A stretch of DNA of 64,000 nucleotides from Thermoplasmata archaeon (GCA_021796385.1 JAJYXQ010000023.1:115728-179727); one strand, 5' to 3'; shown: positions 1-9,766, counted from the stretch's first letter. Translations and numbers: made by a program. The notes: generated by a model from the sequence alone, not told the origin.

Positions 1-1258
1 TCAGTACGGCCTCGGGGTTCGCCCCGAAGCTCTGCGTGGCGACCGCATAGGCATACGGAAGCGCCGGTTGGAGCGCGACCGGGTGGACCGCGGGTCCGAG
101 CGAGGGGAGGAAGTACTGGAAGAACGCATAGGTGGGGCGGGGATTCCCCGTGGTGGTGAACAGGGAGCCGGCGTATCCCCCCTGCAACACCCACAGGTCG
201 AGCGAGGTGATGTTGAGGGTGAGCCCCTGCATGACCTCGGCGGCGAGGTACGGCACCAGGGCGTAGGTGGACATGAACCCGTCCAGAGCCGTACCCGTGG
301 CGGCATTGAACTCGTCCACGAGGAGGGAGATGTTGCAGGTGGCGCACGCGGACCGGATCGCCTTGAGCGCCTTCGGCACGACGGAAGGCAGGGCCTGGGT
401 CGATCCGAGGGAGCCGTAGATCTCGGCGGTCCCTTCCCCGGCGTACCCGGCCCCCGCCGGATAGACGTGGATGGCGATGGCCGACAGGTTGGCCCCGTTC
501 GCGTCCACGGTCTGCTGGATCCAGACGTCCTCGCTCACGCTGTTGCTGCCGGCCCCGCCCAGGCCGATGATACGGATCGTGGGGTCCACGGCCCGCATCG
601 CGGCGATGTAGGCGTGGACCACGCCGGCGTACTGGGACGGGGAGACCGCCAGTTGCTGCGAGGAGGTCCAGTCGTTCCAAGGGATCCCGAAGTGCGTCCA
701 GAGGCCGGGCTCGTTGCCGATCTCCCAGTAGGTGGGATGGAACCCCAGACCTTCCTCCACGTAGCTCACGAGCGTGGCGGCATACGTGGCGTTGTCGATC
801 TCGGCAGGCACAGTGAAAATGGCCTGGCAGTGGATCGACCCGCACCACTGGACGAACTGGGCCGTGCTCCAAGGGGCGGGCGCACCTACCCCGTTCGTAT
901 AGATCGTCCCCTGGCCGTTGTCGCCCATCATGTCGTACCGCTCGGAGAGGTCCCCGCCGGGCCATCGGAACATGTGAAGTTCGGGCAGGGCGGCCTTGTT
1001 AAGGAGGGTCGGGCCACCGTACACGTCGGCCCGCACGTTCACCCCGAGGAGCGGGGGGGTCTCGTTCGTGGCGTTGGAGGAGACGTTGACGAGCGTCTCG
1101 ACGGTGACGGGAGGGCCGCCCGTGCCACTGTTGCCGGTGCCCGGAGGCAGAGCGAAGTAGACCCCCGAGAGGAAGAGGAATCCCAGGAAGAGGGAGAGCA
1201 GGAGGAGCGAAAGACTATGCTTTCGGGGAGGGGCTGCGTGGGGGAGGGGAGCGCTCAT
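1..1258 (-). CDS. Membrane-anchored glycoside hydrolase, clan GH-A-like (partial)
   Basis: The reading frame opens at ATG 1258 and leaves the window at base 1, giving 419 residues and no stop. Residues about 15-35 form a hydrophobic N-terminal anchor or signal, followed by a Gly/Pro/Thr linker, so the catalytic part should lie outside the cell. Two acid motifs fit a retaining clan GH-A hydrolase: YWEIGNEP with Glu183 as acid/base and LLVDEFN with Glu316 as nucleophile; the early MFRWPGGD segment resembles arabinofuranosidases and endoglucanases. The start overlaps the FN3 gene by 44 bp; no later ATG, GTG or TTG would keep the membrane anchor. Its position behind a polysaccharide synthase suggests it trims that polymer. 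The exact GH family and substrate cannot be read from the sequence. Confidence 0.78.
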   Translation of the reverse strand, partial: MSAPLPHAAPPRKHSLSLLLLSLFLGFLFLSGVYFALPPGTGNSGTGGPPVTVETLVNVSSNATNETPPLLGVNVRADVYGGPTLLNKAALPELHMFRWPGGDLSERYDMMGDNGQGTIYTNGVGAPAPWSTAQFVQWCGSIHCQAIFTVPAEIDNATYAATLVSYVEEGLGFHPTYWEIGNEPGLWTHFGIPWNDWTSSQQLAVSPSQYAGVVHAYIAAMRAVDPTIRIIGLGGAGSNSVSEDVWIQQTVDANGANLSAIAIHVYPAGAGYAGEGTAEIYGSLGSTQALPSVVPKALKAIRSACATCNISLLVDEFNAATGTALDGFMSTYALVPYLAAEVMQGLTLNITSLDLWVLQGGYAGSLFTTTGNPRPTYAFFQYFLPSLGPAVHPVALQPALPYAYAVATQSFGANPEAVL

Positions 1259-2420
1259 CGTTGGGCTCCGATGCGGTCGGGGCGTGGGGGGGGGTTCCGT
1301 GCCGGCGGCGCCCCCAGTGCGTCATCAGGGCGAAGGTCCCGGTGATGATCCCGGCGAAGATCCCGAGGACCACCCAGGGTTCGGTCCAAGAGGTGGGAGC
1401 GGTCCCGGGGGAACCCGAGCCGGGGGTCGGGATCGAGATCATGGCGGCGGCGCTCTCTCCGAGGGTGTTCTGGGCCGAGATCGATATCGTGTAGAGCGTT
1501 CCGGGGGCCACGCCCCGGATGGTGTAATTGAGCTTGCCCGAGACGACGTAGGCATCGCCCACCACTCCGTTCTCCGCCGTCCAGGAAAGGGCGTAGCCCT
1601 CGATGGGCAATCCTCCAGAAAGGTCCGGAGCGGCCCAGGTCACGAGGATCGAGCCGTCGGTAGAATTGAACGAGGCCGTGAGGTTCCCCGGGGCATTGGG
1701 AAGGCCGACGGGAGTGGCGAGGACCCGGGGCGATGTGGCCCCCCAGCCGACCGCGTTCCAGGCCTGCACCGTGATCGTGTAGTGCCGCCCGTCCGTGAGG
1801 CCTCCTACGAAGGCGGGGGAGGTCACATTCGGATAGAGAAGCGGAGCTCCCCCGTCCGGGGTCAGGTTGAGGAGGTAGCCGAGCACGGGATAGAGCAAGG
1901 GAAGCGCGGGCGGGGACCATCTCACCGAGACATCCGTGTCCCCCGCCGAGACGGTGACGTTGGCCGGGGCCCCCGGGGTGTCCCCCGTGCTCACGGTGTA
2001 CGGACTGGAGAAGGGACCTTCTCCTTGGGTGTTCCAGGCCGCCACCTGGAACGTATAGCTCGTGTTGCGCGCAAGCGAGCCCACGACCGTCGAGGTGACG
2101 TTCCCCACCCGGCGGGAGCCGTTGGTCGTCCCGGCGGGGGACCAAGTGACGGTGAATCCCGTGATGGGAGAGCCGCCCGAATAGGCGGGAGACGACCAGT
2201 ACAGGGCGATGCTCGTCGGATGGGGGTTCCCCGAAAGGATGTTCGGGGAGCTCGGTACCGAGCTCAACCGAGGAAAGATGCGGAGGGACGAAGGGAGGGC
2301 CCCGGGAGGGGCCACGCCGGCCGCCGGAGCGGAAGAGGCCAACAGGAAGAGGACCACGCACACCGTCCATGGGGCCGAGGAGCGCAGGAGATTCCTTGGG
2401 AGGCGGAACACCCTCGTCAC
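1215..2420 (-). CDS. Secreted fibronectin type III repeat protein with C-terminal anchor
   Basis: This is a 401-residue protein from a GTG start, with a TATA-like ggcttatgg about 30 bp upstream. It has an N-terminal signal peptide (residues about 10-35), then three FN3 domains (about 60-150, 150-235 and 240-330) with the usual W-x-P and NT-x-Y-x-F/I-x-V-x-A-x-N strands. One transmembrane helix lies near 345-365 and a short Pro/Arg-rich tail follows. It sits between the GT2 synthase (61 bp upstream) and the GH-A-like hydrolase (44-bp overlap), so the three are probably co-transcribed. A role in binding or presenting surface polysaccharide is inferred from context only. Confidence 0.85.
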   Translation of the reverse strand: MTRVFRLPRNLLRSSAPWTVCVVLFLLASSAPAAGVAPPGALPSSLRIFPRLSSVPSSPNILSGNPHPTSIALYWSSPAYSGGSPITGFTVTWSPAGTTNGSRRVGNVTSTVVGSLARNTSYTFQVAAWNTQGEGPFSSPYTVSTGDTPGAPANVTVSAGDTDVSVRWSPPALPLLYPVLGYLLNLTPDGGAPLLYPNVTSPAFVGGLTDGRHYTITVQAWNAVGWGATSPRVLATPVGLPNAPGNLTASFNSTDGSILVTWAAPDLSGGLPIEGYALSWTAENGVVGDAYVVSGKLNYTIRGVAPGTLYTISISAQNTLGESAAAMISIPTPGSGSPGTAPTSWTEPWVVLGIFAGIITGTFALMTHWGRRRHGTPPHAPTASEPNDERSPPPRSPSPKA

Positions 2421-2481
2421 AGGGATGGAGGAGAGGGGCGAAGCCCTCCATAAGCCTTTCGTCCGACCGATCCCCCATGCG

Positions 2482-4521
2482 CTACTCCGAGAACTCCGGG
2501 AAGGCCCCGGGGAAGATGGTCCCCCACGCTTCGACGCTGAAGTACTGCTTGATCGCCGAGGTGACCGGCCAGGTCACGATCCAGGGGATGTAGCTCCAGT
2601 ATCGTTCCTTGGCGAGATAGTACGTCATCGCGATGCTCTTCGGGAGCATGATGAGGCCGAGTACCAGGAGGGCGGTCTCTAGGGTCAGCAGATGGAAGAA
2701 GACGGCCACGAGGAACGTATAGACAAAGCCGAGGTAGCGGAGCCCCCCCCGGGCATAGAGAACGAACCAGTAGAGCATGGCGAGCCCCCCCCATTCCGGG
2801 GCCCCGGAGATGAGGGCGTCGTAATGACGCGCGTGCGAGAAGAACCCCCCCCGGTTCCAGCGTACCCGTTGCTTGTAGAGCGCCCGGTACGTGGCTGGCA
2901 CGTCCTCGAAGGCCCGCGAAGTGGGTTCGTAGCGCAGAATGTATCCGGCCCGCTGGAACCTGAGCGTGATCTCGCAGTCCTCGCCGTTCCACGGGACCCA
3001 CCCCCCCAGGCGCAAGAGGTCCGCCCGGCGGAAGCCGGAGAATCCGCCGGCCACCACTTGGATGGTCCGCGTGCCCATGAGGGAACGGAAGAGGAACATG
3101 TGTCGCCAGACGATCTCGAGCATCCGCATCTTGCGGATCCACCCGGTCCGCTGGTAGGGCAGGATCATCCCCTGGACCCCGCCGACGCGCGGGTCCGCAA
3201 GGTGCCCGATCATGGAGGCGAACCCTCTCCCCGGGTGGATGAACGTGTCGGCATCGACGCGGATGACGATCTCGCCCGTCGCCTCCTTGAGGGCGCCGTT
3301 GAGGGCGCTCGCTTTGCCGCCGTGAGGAAGGTCGATGCAGCGGCCCCGGGCATAGCGCAGGCGCCGCATTTCGGCGTGGGCGATCTCGGAGGTCCGGTCC
3401 TCGGACCCATCGTTCCCGACCAGGATCTCGGTCCGACCCGGATAGAAACGGGCGGCGGCATCCGCCGCACGGATGCAGAGGTGGATCCCCGCCTGCTCGT
3501 TGTACGCCGGGATGAGGATCGAGACGTCGGGGTGGTACGAGGAGAGCGGGGCCGGCGGATGACGGCGCAGGTCGAGCGCGTAGATGGCCCGTCCTTCCAG
3601 CGCCCAGACCGTGTACGTGAGCAACGGCAGAAGGATGATCGCGCGGAACTGCACTTCGATGAGGGTGCCCCGTCCGATCCCGAGACGGTCCCACATGAGA
3701 TAGAGCGCCCCGAGCGATAGGAGCAGGCTCGAGACCAGGCTGAAGAGGAACGTGAGGAAGGCGACCGGGGCCCGCTGCGGCTGATGAGGCATGTGGAGCG
3801 GCGGCGGCTTCATCAGGGTGGAAAAGAGCAGCAACGAGAAGAAGATCCCGCCGAGGAAAGCGCGCAGGATGATGCTGACCGACTCGAGGAACGTCGAGGG
3901 GACGGTGAAGAGGAAGGCATCCGAGATCATGGCGGCGAAAACGTAGCTCAGGGTCACGACACCGGCGGAGATCCGTTGGGTCACGGTGAACCGGCCCCGG
4001 GCCCAGACGATCCCGCTCGCCACCAGGTAGGCGAGGATGAACGCAAAGAAGATCATGAAGGTGAAGTCGGCGGCGAGATGGTCCACGGTGGGCACCTGCG
4101 TCCAGCCGGGCCAAGGGTGGGGCCAGAAGAGGACCCGGCCCATCGACCCTACCCCGAGGTCGTAACCGAAGAAGAAATACTTCGCGAACAGGGCGATGGG
4201 GATGAGGATCACGACGAACGCGATCCCGAGGCGCAGGCCGAACCCCTTGGAATAGGCCGGCGGACGCACGGAGACGACACCCGAGTGGAGCGCGGAGGTC
4301 GCTTCCGTGGCTGCGGGATCGAGCGGGGTCACGACCGCTCCCTTGCGCGCGAGCGTCCGCAGGTGGTCGAGCCAGAGGTAGATGCCCATCCCACAAAGGA
4401 TGGCGAGCGGAACGATGCCGATGGGGATGGGGAGCTGCCCGGCTCCCGAGACGATGGACCCGAGGATGCCGAAGGACATGCGTTGCTTTGGCGTACCTCC
4501 CTTCCGGGAATGTGAACTCAT
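2482..4521 (-). CDS. Processive membrane glycosyltransferase, family GT2
   Basis: This is a BcsA/hyaluronan-synthase-like polymerase of 679 residues. About seven N-terminal transmembrane segments come first, then a cytoplasmic GT-A domain, then three C-terminal segments. The GT2 signatures are in order: SILIPAYNE near residue 333, GNDGSEDRT, the D-x-D in VDADTF near 422, GEDCE near 512 and the processivity motif QRVRW near 549. I chose ATG 4521 because a CTTAAG TATA-like element lies about 15 bp upstream; an ATG at 4575 would add 18 residues. The enzyme probably makes and exports a surface polysaccharide. The sugar is unknown. The downstream FN3 protein and hydrolase fit a synthase-hydrolase locus. 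Confidence 0.9.
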   Translation of the reverse strand: MSSHSRKGGTPKQRMSFGILGSIVSGAGQLPIPIGIVPLAILCGMGIYLWLDHLRTLARKGAVVTPLDPAATEATSALHSGVVSVRPPAYSKGFGLRLGIAFVVILIPIALFAKYFFFGYDLGVGSMGRVLFWPHPWPGWTQVPTVDHLAADFTFMIFFAFILAYLVASGIVWARGRFTVTQRISAGVVTLSYVFAAMISDAFLFTVPSTFLESVSIILRAFLGGIFFSLLLFSTLMKPPPLHMPHQPQRAPVAFLTFLFSLVSSLLLSLGALYLMWDRLGIGRGTLIEVQFRAIILLPLLTYTVWALEGRAIYALDLRRHPPAPLSSYHPDVSILIPAYNEQAGIHLCIRAADAAARFYPGRTEILVGNDGSEDRTSEIAHAEMRRLRYARGRCIDLPHGGKASALNGALKEATGEIVIRVDADTFIHPGRGFASMIGHLADPRVGGVQGMILPYQRTGWIRKMRMLEIVWRHMFLFRSLMGTRTIQVVAGGFSGFRRADLLRLGGWVPWNGEDCEITLRFQRAGYILRYEPTSRAFEDVPATYRALYKQRVRWNRGGFFSHARHYDALISGAPEWGGLAMLYWFVLYARGGLRYLGFVYTFLVAVFFHLLTLETALLVLGLIMLPKSIAMTYYLAKERYWSYIPWIVTWPVTSAIKQYFSVEAWGTIFPGAFPEFSE

Positions 4522-4604
4522 ACGGGGAGCGTTCTTAAGCGCGGCCCCGGACGTAGTGGGGTCAGCGACGCCCAACTGATAGGTGAGGAAGACCTTCCGT
4601 TCTC

Positions 4605-5567
4605 ATGGCGGAGGACCGCGTGATCGACTGGCTGCTCGAGGCAAGCCAGCCCTCGGTCCGCTACTTCACCCTCGCGGACATCCTGGGGCGAGCGGGCGAC
4701 GACCCGGCGGTGCGCGAGGCGCACGCACGGATACCCCGGACCGGATGGGCGGGCGAGATCCTCGCTTCCCAAGGACGAGAGGGGTATTGGGAGGCCCACC
4801 CTCCGAGATCGGTCCGGGAGTGGGTCAACTTCCTGCGCTTCCCCCCGTACCGCTCCTCCATCTGGCGGGGGATCGTCCTATCCGACCTTGGACTCACCGC
4901 TTCGGACCCGCGGATCCGAAGGTTCGTCGACCGGGTCTTCGAGTACCTGCTCCCGCTGAACTCATTTTGCAATATTTACACCGAGGAGGTGTGCATCGTC
5001 GGGAACGTCGCTCGCATGCTGAACGGTTTCGGGTACGGTGACGACCGGCGGGTCCGAAAGCTCTACGATTGGATGATCGAGGACCAGCGGGAGGATGGGG
5101 GGTGGAACTGCGCCGCTGGGCGTCCCGGGACCCTCGACTGCTGGGAGGCGCTCTCGGCCTTCGCTGCCGTCCCGAAGAAGAGGCGGAGCGGGGCGATGCA
5201 ACGCGCGGTCGACCGGGGGGCCGAGTTCTATCTCGAACGGAAGCTCTTCGAGGAGGGGCGGCGCTACGCCCCGTGGTTCCGGTTCCATTACCCGAGGCAC
5301 TATTTCTACGACGTCCTGGCCGGGCTCGACGTCCTCACCGAACTTGGCTACGGGGGAGACCGACGCCTCGACCCCGCGCTCAAGGTGCTCCGAGACAAAC
5401 GGAGGGGGGACGGGACCTGGACCCTCGACCGGGTCCATCCGGATGAGGTGCCGGAAGGGACCGCCCGTGGCCGACGGCCCTTCACATTGGAACGGCCTGG
5501 AGAACCGAGCAAGTGGATCACGCTCACGGCCCTGCGCGTGCTCAAGCGAGTGGAACGGGCCCGGTAG
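4605..5567 (+). CDS. Squalene-cyclase/prenyltransferase-like alpha/alpha toroid protein
   Basis: The 320-residue protein carries repeats of the terpenoid cyclase / prenyltransferase beta-subunit alpha-toroid, including DGGWNC near residue 165 and DGTWTL near 280, with PRHYFYDVL and SKWITLTALRVLK helices. It has no signal peptide or membrane segment and is about half the length of a squalene-hopene cyclase. The D-x-D-D protonation motif of those cyclases is not visible, so cyclase activity is doubtful. It is transcribed divergently from the GT2 gene. I see no evidence for a specific reaction. Confidence 0.75.
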   Translation: MAEDRVIDWLLEASQPSVRYFTLADILGRAGDDPAVREAHARIPRTGWAGEILASQGREGYWEAHPPRSVREWVNFLRFPPYRSSIWRGIVLSDLGLTASDPRIRRFVDRVFEYLLPLNSFCNIYTEEVCIVGNVARMLNGFGYGDDRRVRKLYDWMIEDQREDGGWNCAAGRPGTLDCWEALSAFAAVPKKRRSGAMQRAVDRGAEFYLERKLFEEGRRYAPWFRFHYPRHYFYDVLAGLDVLTELGYGGDRRLDPALKVLRDKRRGDGTWTLDRVHPDEVPEGTARGRRPFTLERPGEPSKWITLTALRVLKRVERAR

Positions 5568-5613
5568 GGGGCCGTCCGCTTGGGTCGATCCTCGCTCGCC
5601 GGGGATCGCCCCT

Positions 5614-6522
5614 TCAATAGCCGGGGTACGCCGGCGGGGGGGCCACCGGGGGTGCGGTCAATTGGGCATGAGCCGGGTCGAAGGGTTCCATTGCGCGGAA
5701 ATATCCGCGCAACCGGATCGCTCCAACCAGGAGAAGAACGAAGCTCAGTATGGCGAGGAAGAAGCCGAAGGAGGGACCCCAGGTCATCGTGCCGGAGACC
5801 GAGCCGCCCGAGGAACTGTTCAGAGTATAGTCACAGGCGCCGCCCCACCCGGAAGTGGACGATCCGGGTGCGCAGAGTTGGTTTGCAAGGAAACCTCCTA
5901 CGATCCCATCGAAGATGAGGAAGAGAATGATGGAGACGAGGAGCAGCACGAGGGAAAGCCGGGTGAGCGCGTAGGGCCTTCGCACCTTTTTCCGAACGAC
6001 CGGGCCCGAGTCGTTGGATGCCTTGAATCCCAGAGCGCCCGCAACGAGGCCCAGGATGAGCGAAAGAACGAGGAGGAGCGCGGGGATGAAAAAGAGAATG
6101 CCGGTCCCCGGAGATACGGCCATGTAGAGGGCACATTGACCCGTGCTGACGCTGATGCCGGAGTTCGCCCCCGAGCCGCTCACACATATCTCGAAGGCAT
6201 CCAGATCGGCTTCCATCACGAGGGATCCGTTGTTCGAGCTGGAGCCGCTAAGGTCGAAGGAGTACCATGGTAGGATGAGGGCGGCGACGAGGAGGGCCGC
6301 CCCGACGAGCACCACGATGGCCGGGGTCAAGGCGTTCTTCCGCTCGACGGCCGACGGTCCGACGGGAACGCTCCCCATGGCGGGGCCCCCGCTCCACTCG
6401 GGAGAGGGGGAAGGGTATCCGCCGTCCGGGGGGGGGGCCCAACCGTACTGGGGCTCGGGGGAGGGCCACGTCGGGGGCGGGGGAACATCGGGCGGCGGGG
6501 GGTAGGGTGGCGCACTGGCCAT
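5614..6522 (-). CDS. Four-TM membrane protein with Pro-rich termini
   Basis: This 302-residue protein begins with about 55 residues rich in Pro, Tyr and Gly. Four hydrophobic segments follow: one near 75-95, two near 145-195, and one near 255-280. A larger extracellular-type loop with Ser/Gly/Asn and Cys lies between segments. The C-terminus is again Pro-rich, ending APPPAYPGY. I do not recognise a family. A TATA-like element at 6544-6553 sits about 27 bp before ATG 6522, so the mRNA is probably leaderless. Similar Pro/Gly/Tyr-rich tails occur in two other membrane proteins of this window. Confidence 0.7.
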   Translation of the reverse strand: MASAPPYPPPPDVPPPPTWPSPEPQYGWAPPPDGGYPSPSPEWSGGPAMGSVPVGPSAVERKNALTPAIVVLVGAALLVAALILPWYSFDLSGSSSNNGSLVMEADLDAFEICVSGSGANSGISVSTGQCALYMAVSPGTGILFFIPALLLVLSLILGLVAGALGFKASNDSGPVVRKKVRRPYALTRLSLVLLLVSIILFLIFDGIVGGFLANQLCAPGSSTSGWGGACDYTLNSSSGGSVSGTMTWGPSFGFFLAILSFVLLLVGAIRLRGYFRAMEPFDPAHAQLTAPPVAPPPAYPGY

Positions 6523-6543
6523 TGATGGGATTAGTCAATCCCG

Positions 6544-6600
6544 CACATAACACCATCTCATCCGGTAGGACTTCCTATGTTTTCATGGCGCGTTTATATG
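6544..6600. promoter_or_regulatory. Divergent promoter pair
   Basis: The 88-bp gap between two divergent genes holds two TATA-like boxes: gtgttatgtg on the minus strand (6544-6553), 27 bp before ATG 6522, and cgtttatatg on the plus strand (6591-6600). The plus box is centred only about 15 bp before ATG 6611. This would place the transcript start inside the annotated gene unless translation begins at GTG 6626 or GTG 6635. Confidence 0.55.
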
Positions 6601-6610
6601 GGGAGGCCAC

Positions 6611-9600
6611 ATGGTACCTCTGTCCGTGTCGCCCGTGGCTTTCCCAACCCCGACCCGAATCTACCTGGAATCCCGAACGCTCGGAGCGATCGGCCTTCTG
6701 CTCCTTCTCGTACTCGCCTCCACCTGGATTCCCGCTTCGCGGGGGACCATGGCCCCACCGCACCCACTCTCTCCGCTCGCCAACCCCTACTTCGAGGTCA
6801 ACTACACCCTGGGTACACCGGTCAGCGGGAGCGGGTACGGGGATGCGTTCGACCCGGCAACGGGGGATTTCTACGTCGTGAACAGTTCGAATGCCGTCAA
6901 GGTCGTCAACGAATCGAAGTGGACCGCGGTTGGCAATCTCACCGTCACCTCCGGCAACTACGCTCACATTGCGATGGACCCGGTGCACAGGCTCGGCTTC
7001 GTGAACGGAGGTGCCGCGCAGGACGTCACGATCTTCAACACCTCGACCCTGACCGTCGTAAGGACGCTCGTGGTCACCGGTGGCTCCGGCATTGCCGTCG
7101 ATCCGCTGCATGAGGTGGTGATGTTCGACAATGGGAACGACATCACACTCTATGATTATGGGAGCGGGAGATTCCTTTACAACATCACGGTCGGAACCGG
7201 CACGCTCACTTCCGCTCTCGCCTTCGATCCGGGGGCCGGGTGGATCGCCTTCCCCTACCAATCGGCGGGTCTCGGCGCCGTGCTCGGCATCGTGAACGAA
7301 ACGACGCAACGATGGGTCACCAACGTGAGCATCTCGGGCACCCCGATCGGCATCGCCTACGACCCGGGCGGCGAGGACTTCGTGGTCGGGTGCGGCTCGC
7401 AGGTCTCCGTCGTGCAGCTTGTCCCCGCGTTCTCGGTCCAAAACTACACGATCCCATCCCCGGCACAGAACGCCGTCGGTGTCTCGATCATCAACGGCGG
7501 TGCGGACGAGGCCCTCCTATGGACCTACGAGAACGCAGGCGGGGCCACCCTCATCCCCTTCGACATCTCGCGCGGTGTGTTCCTGCCGCCCGTGCTCTAT
7601 TCTTCGAATGCCTGGCCCGCGGCCATTGCGGTGGACCCGAGGTCCCTCGCCGCACTGGCCGTCGATCCGCTCACTGGTGATCTTGCCCCCTACCTCCCTA
7701 CCCTGACGGGCCGGCAAAGCGTGAGCTTCACCGAGACGGGGCTCTTGGGAGGGACCGACTGGTGCATGAGCCTGAACGCGACCTCCCAATGCTCGACCTC
7801 GACGGTCGTGTCGTACGACGAGAAGGCCGGATCGTACGCGTACACCGTGGGAGGGGTGACAGGCTACACGGTCACACCCACGAGCGGCTCGGTATCCGTC
7901 TTGACCGCCCCCGTTAGCGTGAGCGTCACGTACACCCCGAAGTCCTCCCTCGACCATGCGGTCAATTTCACGGAGTCGGGGCTCCCGGCGGGCACCAACT
8001 GGTCGGTGACGTTCAATTGGGCGACCCGGTCCACCACGGGGACGACCGACACGTTCTCCGCCCCGAACGGTTCGTATGCCTATTCCGTGGGATCCGTGCC
8101 GGGCTACACGGCGAACCCGTCGAGCGGCGTGGTCACCGTCAAGGGGGCGGCCGTGGTCCAGACCATCACCTTCTCCGTCTTCTCGGGACCGAAGTACTGG
8201 GTCAACTTCACAGAGAGCGGGCTGCCCGCGGGCACTTTGTGGTCGATCGACCTCGGCGGCGCCAATTCCGCCTCGGCGACCACCACGATCGCCTATTCCT
8301 TGGGCAACGGCACGTATTCGTTCACCGTGGGGACCGTGACGGGGTACCGTGAGACCCCATCCTCCGGGACCATCACCGTAGCGGGGAAACCCGTTTCCAC
8401 CTTGGTCCAGTTTACTCCCATCGGCGTCACCACCTACAACATCTCCTACGTGGAGACGGGGCTCCCGGTGGGCACCACATGGTCCGTCACACAGAACGGC
8501 TCGAAGCAATCGACCGCAATATCCACGATCGTGTTCATCGCCCCCAAGGGGTCGTACTTCTACACCATTCCCAACGTGGCCGGCTACGCCCCGGTTCCCT
8601 TCTCCGGGTACGCCAATGTCACCAATGGTAACGTGACGGTGCCGGTAACCTTCTCCCTCGTCGCCTCCAAATGGACCGTTTCGTTCAATGAGGTCGGTCT
8701 TGCTCCGGGCACGCCGTGGTGGGTCGTGCTTGCGGGCACCAACGTCACCTCCATCAACCCCACGGTCTCTTTCCTCGAACCAAACGGGAACTATGCCTTC
8801 TCGGTAGGTGCGACTGGGTACACCCCCTTCCCCGCCGTGGGTTCGGTCTCCGTGGCGGGGGCGAACGTGACCCAGTCCATCCAGTTCACCACCGCGACCC
8901 CGCCGACATTCTCGGTCACCTTTTCCGAGACCGGACTTTCCACCGGCACCAGCTGGGCGATCGCTCTTCAGGGAACCACACACTACGCGAGCGCCCCCTC
9001 CGCCGTGACGTTCCTTGAGCCGAACGCCACCTACACCTACAGCGTGCCCGGGGTGACGGGCTACTCGGCCAACCCCACGTCGGGAACGATCACCGTGAGC
9101 GGGCCGGGGGCCGGAGCGACCATCGCCTTCACCGTCCAAAGCGGAGGCGGGTTCCCTGTCACCTTTGACGAGACGGGAGTCCCTTCCGGGACGGCCTGGT
9201 GGGTCTGGGTCCATGGGTCCACCAACCAGACGTCCACCACCCCTTCGATGACCCTCGTCCTCACGAACGGGAACTACCAGTACTCCACCGGTTCCACACC
9301 ATCGTACCAACCGAACCAGCCGAACGGGCAGTTCTCCGTGTCCGGGCAGGCGACCACGGTGTACATCACGTTCTTTGCGATCCCCCCGGGTTCGTACCTT
9401 GTGGAGTTCCTCGAGACCGGCCTCCCCTCGGGCACGTCGTGGTCCGTGACCCTGGCCGGGATCACCCACACCTCGACTACGGCCTCGGACGTCTTTTACG
9501 AGACCAATGGGAGCTGGTCGTACTCCCTCGGGACGGTCACCGGGTATCAGGGCAGTCCGAACCCGGGCACCGTGCATGTGGCCGGGTTTGGGCAAACCGT

Positions 9601-9766
9601 CTACATCACGTTCGCAACGGTCACCCATACGGTCGGTCAGACCACGGGTTCGGCCTCTCTTCTCACGGGCTGGGGCATGTACCTGCTGTGGGCCGTCGTG
9701 ATCGCGGTGGCGGGGGTCGTGGCGGCCGTGGCGACCCGGCCTAAGCACCCGCCGATGGGCCCTTAG
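6611..9766 (+). CDS. Large secreted surface protein: N-terminal propeller and ESGLP-type repeats
   Basis: A 1051-residue exported protein. The signal segment (about residues 20-45, LLLLLVLAS) is followed by a roughly 300-residue YVTN/NHL-like beta-propeller region (DPATGDFYVVN and AVDPLHEVV blades). About ten beta-sandwich repeats of 80-90 residues come next, each opening with a version of F-x-E-x-GLP-x-GT-x-W and closing with the GY-x-x-x-P-x-SG-x-x-x-V turn. One helix near the C-terminus (WGMYLLWAVVIAVAGVVAAV) and a short RPKHPP tail anchor it. Many N-x-S/T sites suggest glycosylation. The 3' end overlaps the convergent RPA-partner gene by 26 bp. If the upstream TATA box is real, the start could be GTG 6626. 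Confidence 0.88.
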   Translation: MVPLSVSPVAFPTPTRIYLESRTLGAIGLLLLLVLASTWIPASRGTMAPPHPLSPLANPYFEVNYTLGTPVSGSGYGDAFDPATGDFYVVNSSNAVKVVNESKWTAVGNLTVTSGNYAHIAMDPVHRLGFVNGGAAQDVTIFNTSTLTVVRTLVVTGGSGIAVDPLHEVVMFDNGNDITLYDYGSGRFLYNITVGTGTLTSALAFDPGAGWIAFPYQSAGLGAVLGIVNETTQRWVTNVSISGTPIGIAYDPGGEDFVVGCGSQVSVVQLVPAFSVQNYTIPSPAQNAVGVSIINGGADEALLWTYENAGGATLIPFDISRGVFLPPVLYSSNAWPAAIAVDPRSLAALAVDPLTGDLAPYLPTLTGRQSVSFTETGLLGGTDWCMSLNATSQCSTSTVVSYDEKAGSYAYTVGGVTGYTVTPTSGSVSVLTAPVSVSVTYTPKSSLDHAVNFTESGLPAGTNWSVTFNWATRSTTGTTDTFSAPNGSYAYSVGSVPGYTANPSSGVVTVKGAAVVQTITFSVFSGPKYWVNFTESGLPAGTLWSIDLGGANSASATTTIAYSLGNGTYSFTVGTVTGYRETPSSGTITVAGKPVSTLVQFTPIGVTTYNISYVETGLPVGTTWSVTQNGSKQSTAISTIVFIAPKGSYFYTIPNVAGYAPVPFSGYANVTNGNVTVPVTFSLVASKWTVSFNEVGLAPGTPWWVVLAGTNVTSINPTVSFLEPNGNYAFSVGATGYTPFPAVGSVSVAGANVTQSIQFTTATPPTFSVTFSETGLSTGTSWAIALQGTTHYASAPSAVTFLEPNATYTYSVPGVTGYSANPTSGTITVSGPGAGATIAFTVQSGGGFPVTFDETGVPSGTAWWVWVHGSTNQTSTTPSMTLVLTNGNYQYSTGSTPSYQPNQPNGQFSVSGQATTVYITFFAIPPGSYLVEFLETGLPSGTSWSVTLAGITHTSTTASDVFYETNGSWSYSLGTVTGYQGSPNPGTVHVAGFGQTVYITFATVTHTVGQTTGSASLLTGWGMYLLWAVVIAVAGVVAAVATRPKHPPMGP

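Noticed and set aside
68..1345. Long plus-strand open frame opposite the hydrolase gene
   Set aside because: Gly/Arg/Glu/Val-rich composition without domains; the minus strand encodes a hydrolase with clear catalytic motifs. High GC creates such shadow frames.
7517..9748. 743-codon frame antisense to the large surface protein
   Set aside because: Unnatural Arg/Gly/His composition; it mirrors the codon bias of the real gene.
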